Positions 48,180 through 60,650 of a stretch of 64,000 nucleotides of DNA are shown in pieces. The stretch's first letter is position 1, and each line of letters starts with the position of its first letter. The DNA comes from Gibbula magus. Lineage: Eukaryota; Mollusca; Gastropoda; Trochida; Trochidae. Location: positions 29,765,860 through 29,829,859 of the forward strand of contig OW388293.1 of the NCBI GenBank assembly GCA_936450465.1. The letters run 5' to 3'. A model generated the notes under the pieces. That model saw only the letters and a list, made by a program, of their open reading frames with translations, was not told the origin of the DNA and ran no database searches. A program made the position numbers and the translations under genes.

Positions 48180-51100
48180 TGCCCGCCGGGCTTATACACG
48201 ATGTTTGGAGGAGGATCTATCATACATGCATAATCTTCGTATTTATAATCAAGTATATGATAAAAAACACTATTAAATCCTCAAGTGTCTATTTGGTAAA
48301 TAATCTCTTCCAAAACAAGAGACTCACGCTATGGCTATGACAAATCACATTGAATCCGTGTCATGCAATAATGATAGATTGATCAGACGGGTCGTGCTGT
48401 GCGTGTGGCAAACAACGCTTCCCCCGTCATTCAGTTGAGAGCGATCATAAATCATATCACCTGTCAGATGTACTATTCGTTCTATTCAACATTCCCATCT
48501 GGTGTCTTTTACCATTCCGTTGAAGTCATAAACAGATGCTCCATATCCCCGGTGGCATTTCTCTATCTTCTGTGAATGTAATTCGATACGATTCATTCGA
48601 CAGACATCTATTCCGTTCAATGCATTTCAGTTGAATATGTATTTTCAACATACCAACGCATGTACGTTACAACGACTGCGGGTTCTTTTCATTCTTCATA
48701 TACTTGTCCAGCAGCCAGTCCCAAATGTTAAACGGTGATCAGATATCCGATATGACATCGGTTATGGCATTCGTTATTTTGGAATTGGAACATCAGATCA
48801 TCTGGTGAATGAAATGAAGTAAGAGAAAGTGAGAAGACATTTATCATCAGGGTAATGATTGTCAAAGGTTTCTGATTCTTAACTCCTTAATTGATTAATA
48901 TGATAAACCATTTTGAGGTTAGAAACATTGTTTAAAGTTATTCATTCATGGAATCCTCTGAGTCCGTAGTTCCATTGTCAACACCATTCAGTGTTTGCTG
49001 AACCCATACCCAGGTATCGGCATAACACCCAGGGTTTGTACAAGTTAAACACAGTATGACATGGACAGTGTGTATTTATCCTCTAATGATAAATATCTGC
49101 AACAAAAGTGACATTCGCAACATCCTTTAAAACCGGTTTTCTTCGATTGACAGCCTGATACTTTTGTATTAATTCTGATCCCAGTTCGAAGGACGCATGG
49201 TTGTTTTCTTCATTGTAAGCTATATACAGCATAATCAATAAATAGATTATTACTTAATGTTGTATGCATACTAGTGTGGGGATCTTTCTGTAGTGTGATA
49301 TGCTCCGATAATCGATATTAGTCAAACAAATTTACAAGGAGGGATACAAATATTAATCAGCTCCATATGCTCTATCAGTTATCAATAGATAGTTCAGAAA
49401 CATACGTTGCATCGCGTGTTATTCATGTACACCGAGGGGCAAATGATACAATCGTTTCAATGAAGCACATACAAGATAAAGTAAATTTTGAATGGGGAAT
49501 TTGATGAGGTGATCTTTTATACCTTTTCAAACACACATAGGGTGTTTAAAATGCTATTTCAAGAGGTTTTTTTAACAAGTAATGTTTGGTATTTGAGGTG
49601 GAATTTAGTGAAATAAGGAAATTACGCACTGATTCATGCAAAGGTATAGACTTGCATTGTCAATTTAGTCTAGGATAAGTAATGTTCATAAAATGGCTTC
49701 TGGTTGGGTCATTGTCAAATTTTTCAACTTGATTTGAAATCATCCCAGTTTCAAGTACATAATCTAGATAAATATAAAGTATGAGGGTGTAGCTAAGAAG
49801 ATTCCTCAAAAACTTGATTAATGTCTATAGGATCTGAGAAAAATCATATCTGTGAAAGTTATTGATCCTAGACTAGATTTACATGCAAGTCTATGGACAT
49901 AACACCCTCCGAATACTTTCTTGCATGACATACATGTATGTATTAGTACAAGATGTTTTCGGCATGATGTACTTTCTTGGAATTTAAATCGATGACGCTT
50001 CCTTGCTGTAGAACATGAAACAAGCAACAAACCCGTATTTCACACTCTTATATCGCCTGATCAAGGATATGTCAAAACGACGATTTTTTTCAAAGATGTG
50101 TATTTCAGAAACATGAACATATACTGTTTAGTTTCAGTTTAGTATGAGACAGGGAATAGACATGATGTAACTATATATATTTTCAATCGTATCTATCCCA
50201 CGTGGATTAAACTATATTATAGTTGGTATCGTTTCCTGAGTGTAGATGTAGTTATCTCTGTTTCAGTTTTATCGAGATGGTGGTCAATAGCAACTATTAG
50301 CAAGTGACCTCCGTACAGCTGCATCACATAAGTACGGATTTCTTTCTTTCAAATTCGTATAGAAAATATCCTGTTATTATTGAGTTTCCTTTGAGCGTCG
50401 ATTTCACAACATGCATTGCAAATAAAAGGGTTATGTCCATGTAACAAGTATGCAAATTCTTAAATTATGGCATGATGAAATGGCCAGTAAGGGTCAACTT
50501 TCAAATTTAGAAATACAATTTGTCAAATCAAATATATACAAACCATCGCGTCACAACAGTAACTGCATGATTCTGGTGGTACAACGTAACTGGTTTAACT
50601 ATTTTACAGAAAAAATAAGAAAGTGAATCGTTGAATTTCAACACCTGGTGGACTGCCACATGTGTTAAAATTAATTGTTATGTAACATGTGGCACATTCA
50701 GTTATACCGAATCAGAAAGTAGTCCATAGCCATCCATGCATGAGCGTCGGTGCATCAACTAAGAAAACTTAGATACCCAAATTGGAAAATAACTTTAGAG
50801 AATCAGTGTTGTGCTGCAAAAGAAGGTTAGAATAGTATATACATAACTGTATAATATTATGTATTTGTGGTTAACTATACGCTCAAATTATGACACAACC
50901 ATTGGTCACGTTTTTAACAATTTATTGATAGGACAATATTGAAACGTCATGACGTGTGTAAAACGTCATTCAACAATAAACACAAAACAAAATATAGAAC
51001 CAAGTACACAACTTTAACATATCCTGATAAGATCTGAAACTTGTAGTCAACAAAGTGTGTGATCCTATGTGTGGTCATAGTAGACACGTGGACGTATGTT

Positions 51101-51565
51101 CTGCTCATTGCGACTATATAACATACATATATACCATCATCTGAAGTTCAAATTCTATATCATCATAGAGAGACAAATGAACAATGAGCACAATACTTTA
51201 TATACATATTGTCATCAAAGCATGTAAGCAATCGTCCAGTTTAAAATTACAACAATTTCAAAAAGTATGTACATTTATCACAACCGCCAAGAAAAAAATA
51301 TTTATACATTGTACATGTAATGGATGTTGTAATAACAACATATTACATCAGCAAGTAAAGACTTAAATTCATTTAATGATGAGAATGTTTTTGTAAACTG
51401 CTGCAAACAGCCACAAGAATGCATCTCAAATCTTCAGAATATACAGTGTAAAACGTTTTTGCAGCCTGATATACTACATATCTAATTACGTATACATTAT
51501 GTTGTATAATGTATGTATTATCTATGTGTATCACCTATATGTTTAGTGAGAAATCAATTATGTAA
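48180..51565. other. AT-rich stretch without recognisable genes
   Basis: An imperfect inverted pair, AGACTTGCATTGTCAATTTA (about 49650) against the complement ending near 49895, encloses about 170 bases. A small hairpin GCCACATGTGTTA/TAACATGTGGC lies at about 50655-50693. No coding region recognised. Confidence 0.45.
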
Positions 51566-51570
51566 TAGGT

Positions 51571-51702
51571 AGAGGACGAGTAGCAGTACATTATCGGGAT
51601 ATAAATGTACAGTTTTGAGAGGATTGGGTGAGGCGCCAGCCGAGCCCAACCCTCTCAAAACCGCAAATTTATATCCTGATAATGTACTGCTACGAGTTCT
51701 CT
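51571..51702. repeat. Long hairpin, ~52-bp arms, GC-rich loop
   Basis: Arms 51571-51622 and 51650-51702 pair with few mismatches (AGAGGACGAGTAGCAGTACA inward). The loop holds GAGGCGCCAGCCGAGCC. TTGACGTCAGC follows at about 51858. The layout (long hairpin, GC-rich loop, GACGTCA some 150-250 bases downstream) resembles 12919 and 18684. Confidence 0.7.
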
Positions 51703-52111
51703 ATCCATCTTAGAGCACAGTCAAATACTTGAGTTGTGAAAAACATGTCTGTATATATATTTCAAATGAATTGTCAAAAAATTTGGGAAACATTTCTCGA
51801 ACACAACAAGCAAAACAATGGCATTTCTCATTTTCATATGCAAATTTTAGTGACATTGACGTCAGCTTAGGCACTGTGAGCACTGAAGTTCCTATAAATT
51901 TGTCAGAGGTGCATGAGGCGTACATTTTATATAACACGTACGAGTCGTGCTACAGCATAAGCCTCGTACTTGAATCACGAACATGCACGATAAGCACGTT
52001 TTTTCACGTTAAGTGACAAGTTGAACTGTATTTACTAATTAAAGAGTTGTAATGTCTATTGTTGCATATGATAATGAGCATCACATCTATATTGCCTATA
52101 AATTATTTCAG

Positions 52112-52704
52112 GTTACTGCTGCAACGAAATTGTTCTAAATGGTCTGGGAAAGCATTTAGTATGTAACGTCGGACTGGACGCTTGGACGCTCGGACGCTGT
52201 GTTACATTACAAGGTTTCATTGAAACGACCCTACAGCCTTCATCCTCTAACAAAGACTTCAAAAAGGTAAATCATTTTATGTCAATTTCTCCCCATTCTT
52301 TATATCGTTCTTTATAACTTCTGAATATTATTTGTTGATATCGTGGGGGGAATAGAAAATAAAATAATCTATTATATTTTAAAACATTCGCAAAATGGTT
52401 TGATGCATGCCACCATTTCACTTAATTACGTGATGTAAATGAAATATACTCTAAACATTTCAGTTGACTTCGCATCACTTGCTTTAGTTACATGCTAATA
52501 TTTTTCTTTTAGGAATATCAAGGTCAAGGTCCATGGAAGACCTACATCGACGGAAACGACTATAACCTTTCGGAACGAAAACACCGCAATTCAAATTGTA
52601 AACTAATAAGTGTTTTACTGTGTATTTTCCACACAGATAAAACAATCAGTTGGCATTGTTTGTTGTTTTTAATAAAAGTTTGTGAACTAGTTTTATGGGC
52701 ATGA
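52112..52704 (+). CDS. Possible two terminal exons of an unrecognised gene
   Basis: A 155-base segment (52112-52266) is framed by TTATTTCAG before and GTAAAT after. A second segment starts at 52513 after the strong acceptor TATTTTTCTTTTAG. One frame stays open through both: YCCNEIVLNGLGKHLVCNVG-type sequence, then, after a phase-compatible join, EYQGQGPWKTYIDGNDYN, ending at TGA 52702-52704. AATAAA at 52671-52676 falls inside this frame, which argues either that the true stop lies in another frame or that the transcript is non-coding. I recognise no family. The intron would be 246 bases. This is inference from splice and poly(A) signals only; upstream exons were not found. Confidence 0.25.
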
Positions 52705-52709
52705 TACCC

Positions 52710-53130
52710 GAACGCAACCAGACAAGTGTACATTTATCGGAATATAATTGTACTCCACGTGACCACACTACAATCATATGATTTGACGAAAGCATTTGAC
52801 TGTGCCCTAATTGGTTTTAAAACTTGCCGGCGAGTCAAACTGGGCCAAGAAGCTTAGCATAGCATAGTTACAAGTACCATCCCATAACAATAAGTAAAAG
52901 TGTACATGAACAGGTCTCGCTCGGCGTTGACATAAATACACAATGTGTTCCTATAAAACCTACAATGTATATATACCAATTTCATTTCACAAATAGAATA
53001 TAGTATTCGGTTTGAAAACATTGCAGGATTGTCAGTGGGGATGACGCGAATGCCTCGCATTATGACAATAAACTTGTTAACCCTAAACTAAATGAGATTA
53101 TATACTACATATCAAGGCAAAGAAGTGGGG
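52710..53130. other. Non-coding stretch
   Basis: No feature recognised apart from short random open frames. Confidence 0.5.
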
Positions 53131-53133
53131 TTG

Positions 53134-53423
53134 GGGTTACTTGGGTTTAACGTCGCTTTCAAGAGTATTTGACTTTTATTACAGTTGCTAGTAGTCTTTA
53201 AGGGAGAATGCCCGCAACACAATGGTGACTATGTATTGCTGTGAAACCTGCTAGCATCGGCTGAAACTAACGAATGTTGTAAAAATTCGGTATAGCATTG
53301 CACCGAAACCTTACTGCATGTAGAACAGTTCTCCACGGCAGACAAAGTTACCGTGTTGGCGGGATTCGAACCCCGGACGTCTTGATCAGAAGCTGAACGC
53401 GCTAACCACTTCGCTATCCCGCC
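53134..53423 (-). mobile_element. tRNA-derived SINE, second copy
   Basis: The complement starts GGCGGGATAGCGAAGTGGTT with A-box and GGTTCGAATCCCGCC B-box. It continues through CTGTTCTACATGCAGTAAGG, CAGCCGATGCTAGCA and GCGGGCATTCTCCC, and ends AAAGCGACGTTAAACCCAAG at 53134. The same blocks appear, diverged, in 24021-24262. This copy is longer by about 45 bases and keeps the tail better. CATATCAAGGCAA and CATCTCAAGATAA on either side may be an aged target duplication. Confidence 0.8.
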
Positions 53424-53429
53424 ATCTCA

Positions 53430-56400
53430 AGATAACGGTCAATGGATGTAATCTACTGTTCATAGCACAACAAAGCGAATTGATATATCAAGCGGAGCAA
53501 AACACTTTTCCGGAAAGTATATCGGCAGATTCCACCTGGATTGAGGGTCAACGTTGATATAGTGAATTGAAGGGACTGGTAGTAAGGCTACGTCTGGACT
53601 GCCAAGTCAGAATTGTGACCGGGGTGACTTAAGGAACTTAACACTAAAGTACGATGGAAGTAGAAAGATAAATCCCCTGAGAAGAAACAGAGTGGCATGT
53701 CAGGTGTATAATACGTGAGGGATTCGGGTGAAGCAGCGGAATAATCATTGAAAGCAGTATACTATTTCGACAAATGGGCGGCCGATTCTAACATTGATTT
53801 TGTTTCCATTGACTGTTCTGTGTGTATTTTGGTGGATTTATATTCTTCGTGAACTGTTATTAAACTGACGATTTCCAGTTACAATGTATAGTTTTACAAT
53901 GTTTATCTGAAATTCATGAATAGAGAATAGAAGTGGATTCAGAGGAAAATATATATTCGTTAAATATACAATCTCTGTTTATCGTTTACAAACATTCATT
54001 TATATCATTGGACACAATATTGATCTCTTATCAAACTTCTTCACTTACATTACATGGATTTGAAACGTTATAAAACATATATGACATATCCTTTACGTCA
54101 CTAGTTTACAATGAAGACACGCGGAGGATTATAAAACATTCTTGCCATAGGATGTCATACAATTATTTTGAACACATGTTTATTGCCAACAGTATTGCCT
54201 ATGGTTGCTTTTGTTATTAAGATTATTATAAGTGTATTGAAAGTGATTTTTTCATGAAGCGGTCATGAATCCGAAATGGCCTCACCTCACCTACTATTAC
54301 ATGACAAATAGAAATATTCACAAACTTTGAGATTTATTCTTTTAAACCAACATAAATTCATCGTACGCAAATAAGCAGAAACGAAGTGACACAGTCTAAA
54401 ACACCCTACGAGTTTTATTTGGTATTTCATTATAAAATTTGAAAAGAGCCTCGGGAAAATTGCTTTTCAGAAGGTTAACATGTAGAGGCTTAGCGTGGAG
54501 TTAAAACATAATAAAATTACACTCTGACAATATACTAAATACAAATAGGTTAAACCTATCATATTCTCTCTGATGAAAAGGAAAATATGATATGTCTTAT
54601 GAAAATTTGATGGAAATATTATTCTCTATGCTGAACATAAACATATATCCTCAGTCTCGTGCAACTTCAATATAGATGTGTATGTTATTTTTACTTAAAT
54701 GAAAACATGTATACGCTATCAAACATTTATCTTTTACCCTGATCAACATAGGTATAGATTTATTAAGTATTGCTGCTTAAATACAAATATTTATTCTATC
54801 TCTTGTTAAATATTTATCTCTTTCCTGTTCAATACTAATACAGACGTTCATTGTGCAAAATATAGACAACCTCCTTATGATCGTGTGTTTTCTAACTATT
54901 TATCACTATTCTTGAATATAAATCAATAGATTAATTGATAAATCCATCTTCATTTACGAGTGAGCCAACGTCTTACTCATAACTACTATGACCCGACCCT
55001 TTCATCTTAACTCTACTCTAAACGATGTCTCTATTAGGAGAAATACATTTAACCTACTCAGTTTTCAATTTATCAAAATAATCGATATTTCTTGAACAAA
55101 GTTTTAAAAATTTATGTCAAGCGTTGCAGGATATTTAAGGCGCTGTAACACGTTTTTGTGCCTATATTATTATCATATAGACAGATTTCCCTTAATTGTA
55201 AAAATGTGCTACACAGCAAGAAGCGTTTCCGAGGCATGTAGCCTTGTCAATTTCACAAGTCGCCATAGCAGCCCACGTGAAACTCGTTATTCTCAAATGT
55301 CTTCGTGCCTTGTCACACATTACTTAATTCGGCAATTGTTACATTAACATGTTTCTAAATGTCCTGTTAATATACAAATTATTGACATTTCACTATTTAG
55401 ATTGTATTTTAATTGTGATTATAGCCGAAAACTAAGACTCATATAATTCTCATTGATTATACAATTCAAGCAAAATATCTAGTTTTTCAACATCTTTTGG
55501 AACTACATAATTGGATGAAATGGTGAATAAATAAACGCCGAACACTGTATGTGTCAATTTCTCATGAACCATGCGTCTCTTCTGTTTGATGGTTTACAGT
55601 GTACTAGTATACCACATTGCTTTGCACTTTAAAATAATACATTTGATCTATATTTAGACTGGAAAACACTTCCGTTAATTAGTGCGATTCTCCGCTTATT
55701 TTGGGGGGCGATAACATCTGCGAACAGTAAAGTGTATATACAAAAAAGAGATTTGTTATTTTCACAGTTATGTTTTGGTTACGATAAAGCTTCATATGCC
55801 ACATTTATTAAGGAAATCTTTACCAAAGTTTCCTTTAAAGACAACATTATCCAGTCCAGTAGTATCATTTGACTCAGCTGATCTTACACAAATCATGACC
55901 ATTGGAGCGGTATTCATATAAGCTTATAGGTCGTTTACCAACCAAAATCCTCATTGAAACAAATATGTTTAAACCATCATGTTCATTTGATTATTGTATT
56001 GAAACTCTTTTAGTCACCTATTTATCCTAGATATATCTTCTATATCTATCCTTTAAGCCATCCATCATATATGATGGTCTTAAGATAGAACGCATTCTAC
56101 AAAGTTGTAACGGGATGCCTTCAACATAGCTCGTTATGCACGAGCACAAATTATCATAGCGAACCGTCCTTAACAAGTGCAATTAGTATGCCTGGCGCCA
56201 AACCGGATTTCAGATAACCTTCTGGGTTAAAATTGCTTTGAGAATAGAGCCTCTCTCAAATATTGGGAACCTTTGACTTTTTAATCAAAGCACAACATTG
56301 ACTCAAGGAATATGAAAATGTTTTGTTCCAAATTCAGAATATGATAATTGCAATGTAAATGTGGATGCTAAGATACATACACTATCGGACTGTATGTGTA

Positions 56401-57850
56401 ATCTACATCGCGTTATATACGTTACACTTACACATTGTTGCGTTACTTCTGACCTGTGTATTTACTTTTACATAAGATTAAACTCATCTGCAAAACAAAT
56501 TCGTATATGAACGTGTTAATAGTCAAAATTAGGTAAATAATATATACATAATTCTGAATGGGATCATTAGTTTAAAACGTGTATATCGATGAGATGAGTA
56601 CGAGTTCTGGCTTTTGAGGATAACATGTTTTTATTCATACATAGTTAAAGAGTCAAAGTACTTTAATCCCCAATGCGGCCATCTATTATTTGTAAACCAA
56701 AAACGCTTACAATGTACTTCCATTAGTCGTTGAGTCAACAAACATATTTTATTCAACAAAGATCTATCAAGTACTGTTTTCATTAAAAGGCATTTGAATA
56801 ACAGTATCGAACCTAATTAGTATACATGTATACATACAGTTGTACAATAAAGGAAACTAGATGAGGAACTGACTGAAATTAATGGTAATCAATGTTATGT
56901 CATCTACTCAGTTCAAACAATTAATACATCTAAACTATCAGATATAACGTATCATCTTGACAGAACGTATATGCTGTGATACCGTACACGTAATTCCATT
57001 AGAGGGACATTCTGATCGGTATAACAGGATTCACGTTTGTGTTTTTGGCAATTTTGCTGTTTACTTCAATAACACCTTATACTTATATTTCAAATCGATT
57101 GGTTCATGTGTTAACAGTATAAATACACAGAGGGACGTCGTTTTTCGTGTTTTTTACACAAAACATTCATTTTAAGGTAATCAACATACTTAAGCTTGTA
57201 CACGATGTATTACATAAGTATATACAAGAGGTTCAACGAAGATACCATACATACCAACACATATCAACATTCATATTCAGTATATTAGCTAACAGTTTAG
57301 GAAACTTTCTGACTAAATATAACGTATGAAAATTACTTGAAAGCACTAAATGTGTTTTGGTAGCAGCCTTAAAAAGAACCAAAATGATATGTTCATTTTA
57401 ATTGTTTGTTTGCCTCACAAGTAGACGGTTACCTAGCATTAAAAGAAAAGCCTTGTCAAGCTACTTGTTGCCATTTCCAATTGTACAGTTAATCAACTTA
57501 CGCAACTACACCACTTACAAACGTCTAGTATGTATCAATAGTCATGAGTACAAGTCATTAATTTAATCATCAGTAAAGATGAATGCCACATTGTCAATTC
57601 AATGCACCATTGTATTTGGAAACGTTACAAATAAATACGGCTCGTCCAAAGGACCACAACTGTTGGTTTCTTCAATGCAGAACCACAAATGAATACCGTA
57701 TTATTCTCGGTTCGATCCGAATGAAACAGTGCCAAATCGTCCCTGTAATCATCTCCATACATAACTAACGACTTGTGGAAATCATCAATTCAATCCGGCC
57801 ATGGAAAAAAATCGATAAAGACAAATACTTACATGTCCCGGACGTGTGAT
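53430..57850. other. AT-rich stretch without recognisable genes
   Basis: Open frames near 55114, 56957 and 57583 have no domain I can identify, and no transposon ends or RNA genes were seen. This 4.4 kb lies 3' of the GPCR gene and may hold regulatory DNA, but nothing in the sequence shows it. Confidence 0.5.
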
Positions 57851-57889
57851 TTCTATTCACGCTAAAGGTGTGGTCCTTATCGTGATGCT

Positions 57890-58740
57890 GTTGGTAACAC
57901 AAGTCAGCAATCCAGATAACGAGGTGATTGTGCAGCAAATCAACACATTGATCAACACGTAGATCAAGGTGGTCGGCCAGTAAGTTGCACTAAGGAGTCT
58001 GTGGCTGTGCAGCAGATTAGCACACATAGGGCAAAATGACTGGACCAAGGTAAATAGGGAAACATGACTGGACCAAGGTAAATTTTGTATATACTTATTT
58101 CAGCAAAACGGAATAGCAGTTGAAACGAAGTCAAGACTGCATTCATGTACTTAATATTGTGATAGTGCAGCAACATTCTAAACGATGGGGTTAACGCCTT
58201 AGAGTCTGGAAATGTGCACAGTGATTGTACAGCAAAGACGCACTGGACTAAAGCAGATACTAATGTACGCTTCAGTTGCAGTCATATGCTATGCTACTGT
58301 ATAAAAAAAGTGGGACTTGAAAATCAGCAAATTGGTTGGGTCTTTTTAACACTTAGGCAGGCAAACAAATTCACTGGGACGTCGCTTATTTTCGCACAGT
58401 TCATCAGCATATTGAATTGATCTGTAGAGGGCACATCTACACTTGGTTTATCATCAGTATGGGAAGGGAAGGGACCATATGGGAACTTGTATATATAAAG
58501 AATATATTGTTTAGCACATCAGCACGGATTGGAGGCGACCATGTAAGAACTCTACAAATATACAGTATTCTGTATGGACTATAGACCATCGCCAGAATAT
58601 ATACATTAAGTTTTAAGCAATTCAGCACATTGATTGAGACTAGAGGCAAATAGGAACTGGTACATTGATTGAGCCATTGAATTGATCATGGGCTTTATGC
58701 ACCAGTTCTACAGATACATACACTGAACCACTGTGCTGAG
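57890..58740. repeat. Degenerate tandem repeats 3' of the GPCR gene
   Basis: Loose repeats of GTGCAGCAnAT..AGCACA, ATCAACACATTGATTG and ACATGACTGGACCAAGGTAAAT occur in tandem or near tandem. For example, TGACTGGACCAAGGTAAAT occurs twice at about 58038 and 58067. The pattern ATTCAGCACATTGATTGAGA / ATCAACACATTGATTGTGAC runs up to the coding stop at 58769. If the GPCR transcript extends this far, these lie in its 3' untranslated region. Confidence 0.5.
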
Positions 58741-58768
58741 CACTTCCTACATAACTGTGACATAGAAA

Positions 58769-59926
58769 TCAACACATTGATTGTGACATTGAATGGATCA
58801 TGGTGTTTGTGGTGGAGCTCGCACGTCGAACTGTACTGCTGAAGTTGTGCATTGTGGACGTCGGTTCCAAAGGGTTGTAGACCCGGTCTGATGGTAGACA
58901 ACAGAATAGATAACGATTGTAAAACTTTCTGAATTGACTGCTGAGGAAGTACAGAGCAAGGGGATTGACGCAGGAGTTCACGAAAGTTAGACAAAAGCCG
59001 AATATTTGGAAAAAGTGCCAGAAGTCGTTCATATTACTGGGATCGTAAAAGTACCAGAAGAGAAAAATGTGTCTTGGAAGCCAGCACAAAAGAAATATTA
59101 TCACAAAGGATAGAACAACTTTTGCAACTTTCTTTCTTGCTGCTATTTGTCTCTGCTGATTGAGTGCACTCTTGCTTCCTTCGCATGGCATACTTTGGCC
59201 ACTTTGGATTAAGATCCGTGCCATCATGAGGTAGAAGAAAGCTATGGTCAATAGAGGTATGGCAAAATATACAGTAAATCTGACAGCGCAATATATACGA
59301 GCATATTCATTATAATATTCAAAAGGATATTGTAAACATATGTAGCCAAACCTCCCATCATGAAGTGGACGGATTTGAACGTTGGACATGATTCCATCCG
59401 GGATGGCCAGCACAACCGAGAGCACCCACAATACTCCAACGACGATCAAAGCTTTCATTGTAGATTTTCCGGTTATTTTGCTCATGGGGTCCACAATAGC
59501 CATATATCTGTCAGCACTGAGAGCCGTCAAGGTGAAAACTGACACCCCAAGTGATAAAGTCTGCATGTAAAAATTGAACCTACATATTGTCTCACCAAAC
59601 GGCCAAGACGTGAAAGTGTATATAGTTGCCGAGAAGGGCACAGACACTCCTATAAGCAGCAAATCACCAAAGGACAAGCTCACAATAAGAATATTTGGGA
59701 CATTCCTCATAGTTTTGTTGCGTGCAACGGTGTAAATAACTGTCCCATTTCCGATAACGCCTACGATGAAGATAAGTCCAAAAACAATAGGAACGAGGGA
59801 AGCTTCTATTCTGGTTTCAAGTTCCTGCGAAAAAACCTTCGTACAATTCTCTGTGATATTGGCGAAGTAGTTACACTCTACCTCACCGGTCTCATTTTCA
59901 TCCGTCCAGGTAAAGTTGCCCCCCAT
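58769..59926 (-). CDS. Class A neuropeptide GPCR, bombesin/CCHamide receptor-like
   Basis: A 385-residue intronless open frame with ATG at 59924-59926 in a good context (AAC before, G after). The N-terminus carries four N-glycosylation sites (N4, N11, N23, N26). Seven membrane segments lie at about 43-67, 78-100, 115-140, 157-177, 213-236, 267-290 and 303-328. Hallmarks are GN60 in TM1, SFGD88 in TM2, C115 and C197 for the extracellular disulphide, DRY139-141, CWLP281-284 in TM6, and NPLALY321-326 in TM7. The NPxALY form, WPFGE after TM2 and SVFTLTALSADRY in TM3 are shared by bombesin/GRP, endothelin and arthropod CCHamide receptors. A CC pair (342-343) could be palmitoylated. Predicted role: plasma-membrane receptor for a small amidated peptide, probably Gq-coupled; ligand and coupling are inferred from the family. 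Length is normal and nothing is broken. Confidence 0.9.
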   Translation of the reverse strand: MGGNFTWTDENETGEVECNYFANITENCTKVFSQELETRIEASLVPIVFGLIFIVGVIGNGTVIYTVARNKTMRNVPNILIVSLSFGDLLLIGVSVPFSATIYTFTSWPFGETICRFNFYMQTLSLGVSVFTLTALSADRYMAIVDPMSKITGKSTMKALIVVGVLWVLSVVLAIPDGIMSNVQIRPLHDGRFGYICLQYPFEYYNEYARIYCAVRFTVYFAIPLLTIAFFYLMMARILIQSGQSMPCEGSKSALNQQRQIAARKKVAKVVLSFVIIFLLCWLPRHIFLFWYFYDPSNMNDFWHFFQIFGFCLTFVNSCVNPLALYFLSSQFRKFYNRYLFCCLPSDRVYNPLEPTSTMHNFSSTVRRASSTTNTMIHSMSQSMC

Positions 59927-60650
59927 GTTGACAATCTTCGAAGAAGTTTAGCTTTTTCTCAAAACTGTTCAGTCCTGTATGGTTTTACTTACATGCCTAC
60001 CTCGTTATAAGTGGCACTGCTGAGAAATATTTCCTAAAATGAGAACAACCCTGATTCCAAGTAATACAAAATACAGTTTAAACCTTCTAAAAGCTGTTGA
60101 AACTGTCACTTATTATGTGCTTTCCTCATATGCAATTAATCCAAAACAAAGGCCAGGACACGATTGATACAATGTACCATACACCTCTCTATTGGACACC
60201 GAACTCTCCCCTTGACTTCAATCAGTTGACAGCCTCCCCGTCTCGTTCGTATTACAGACACGTTTGATTGATGTGAAAATCAACGCAGAACTCGACACGA
60301 TTTCACAACAACAAAGTCTGAAAGCCTGGAAACTTCTAATAACTTCAACACTTGCAAGTCTTCATCCACATATATGTCATATGCTGCTAATCCAGAACAC
60401 GAACGATCACGACTTTGATTTGTAATTAAAACACTGTAATGTTCTGATCGTCACGTTATTGTAAACCCAAATCCACAAGACAAGTAATTAAAGTTCACAA
60501 CTTTGGAGTATGGGTGACGCCCAGAGATTTTCGCAACGTCTCAAGACTGAAACAATTGACTGTCAGACTTACATGTCTGTCTCACGCTGTTGCACCTGAA
60601 CTAATGCAGAACATGAGCCAAGAACACGAAGCGAGTGATTATATATACCG
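59927..60650 (-). promoter_or_regulatory. Candidate 5' leader and TATA promoter of the GPCR gene
   Basis: On the minus strand, TATATATAA lies at 60639-60647. A donor-like ACAT|GTAAGT falls at 60573/60572, and an acceptor-like TATTTCTCAG ends at 60020. Together they would give a short first exon (start near 60610), an intron of about 550 bases, and a leader of about 90 bases before the ATG at 59926. The order and spacing are plausible but rest on consensus motifs alone. Confidence 0.3.
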
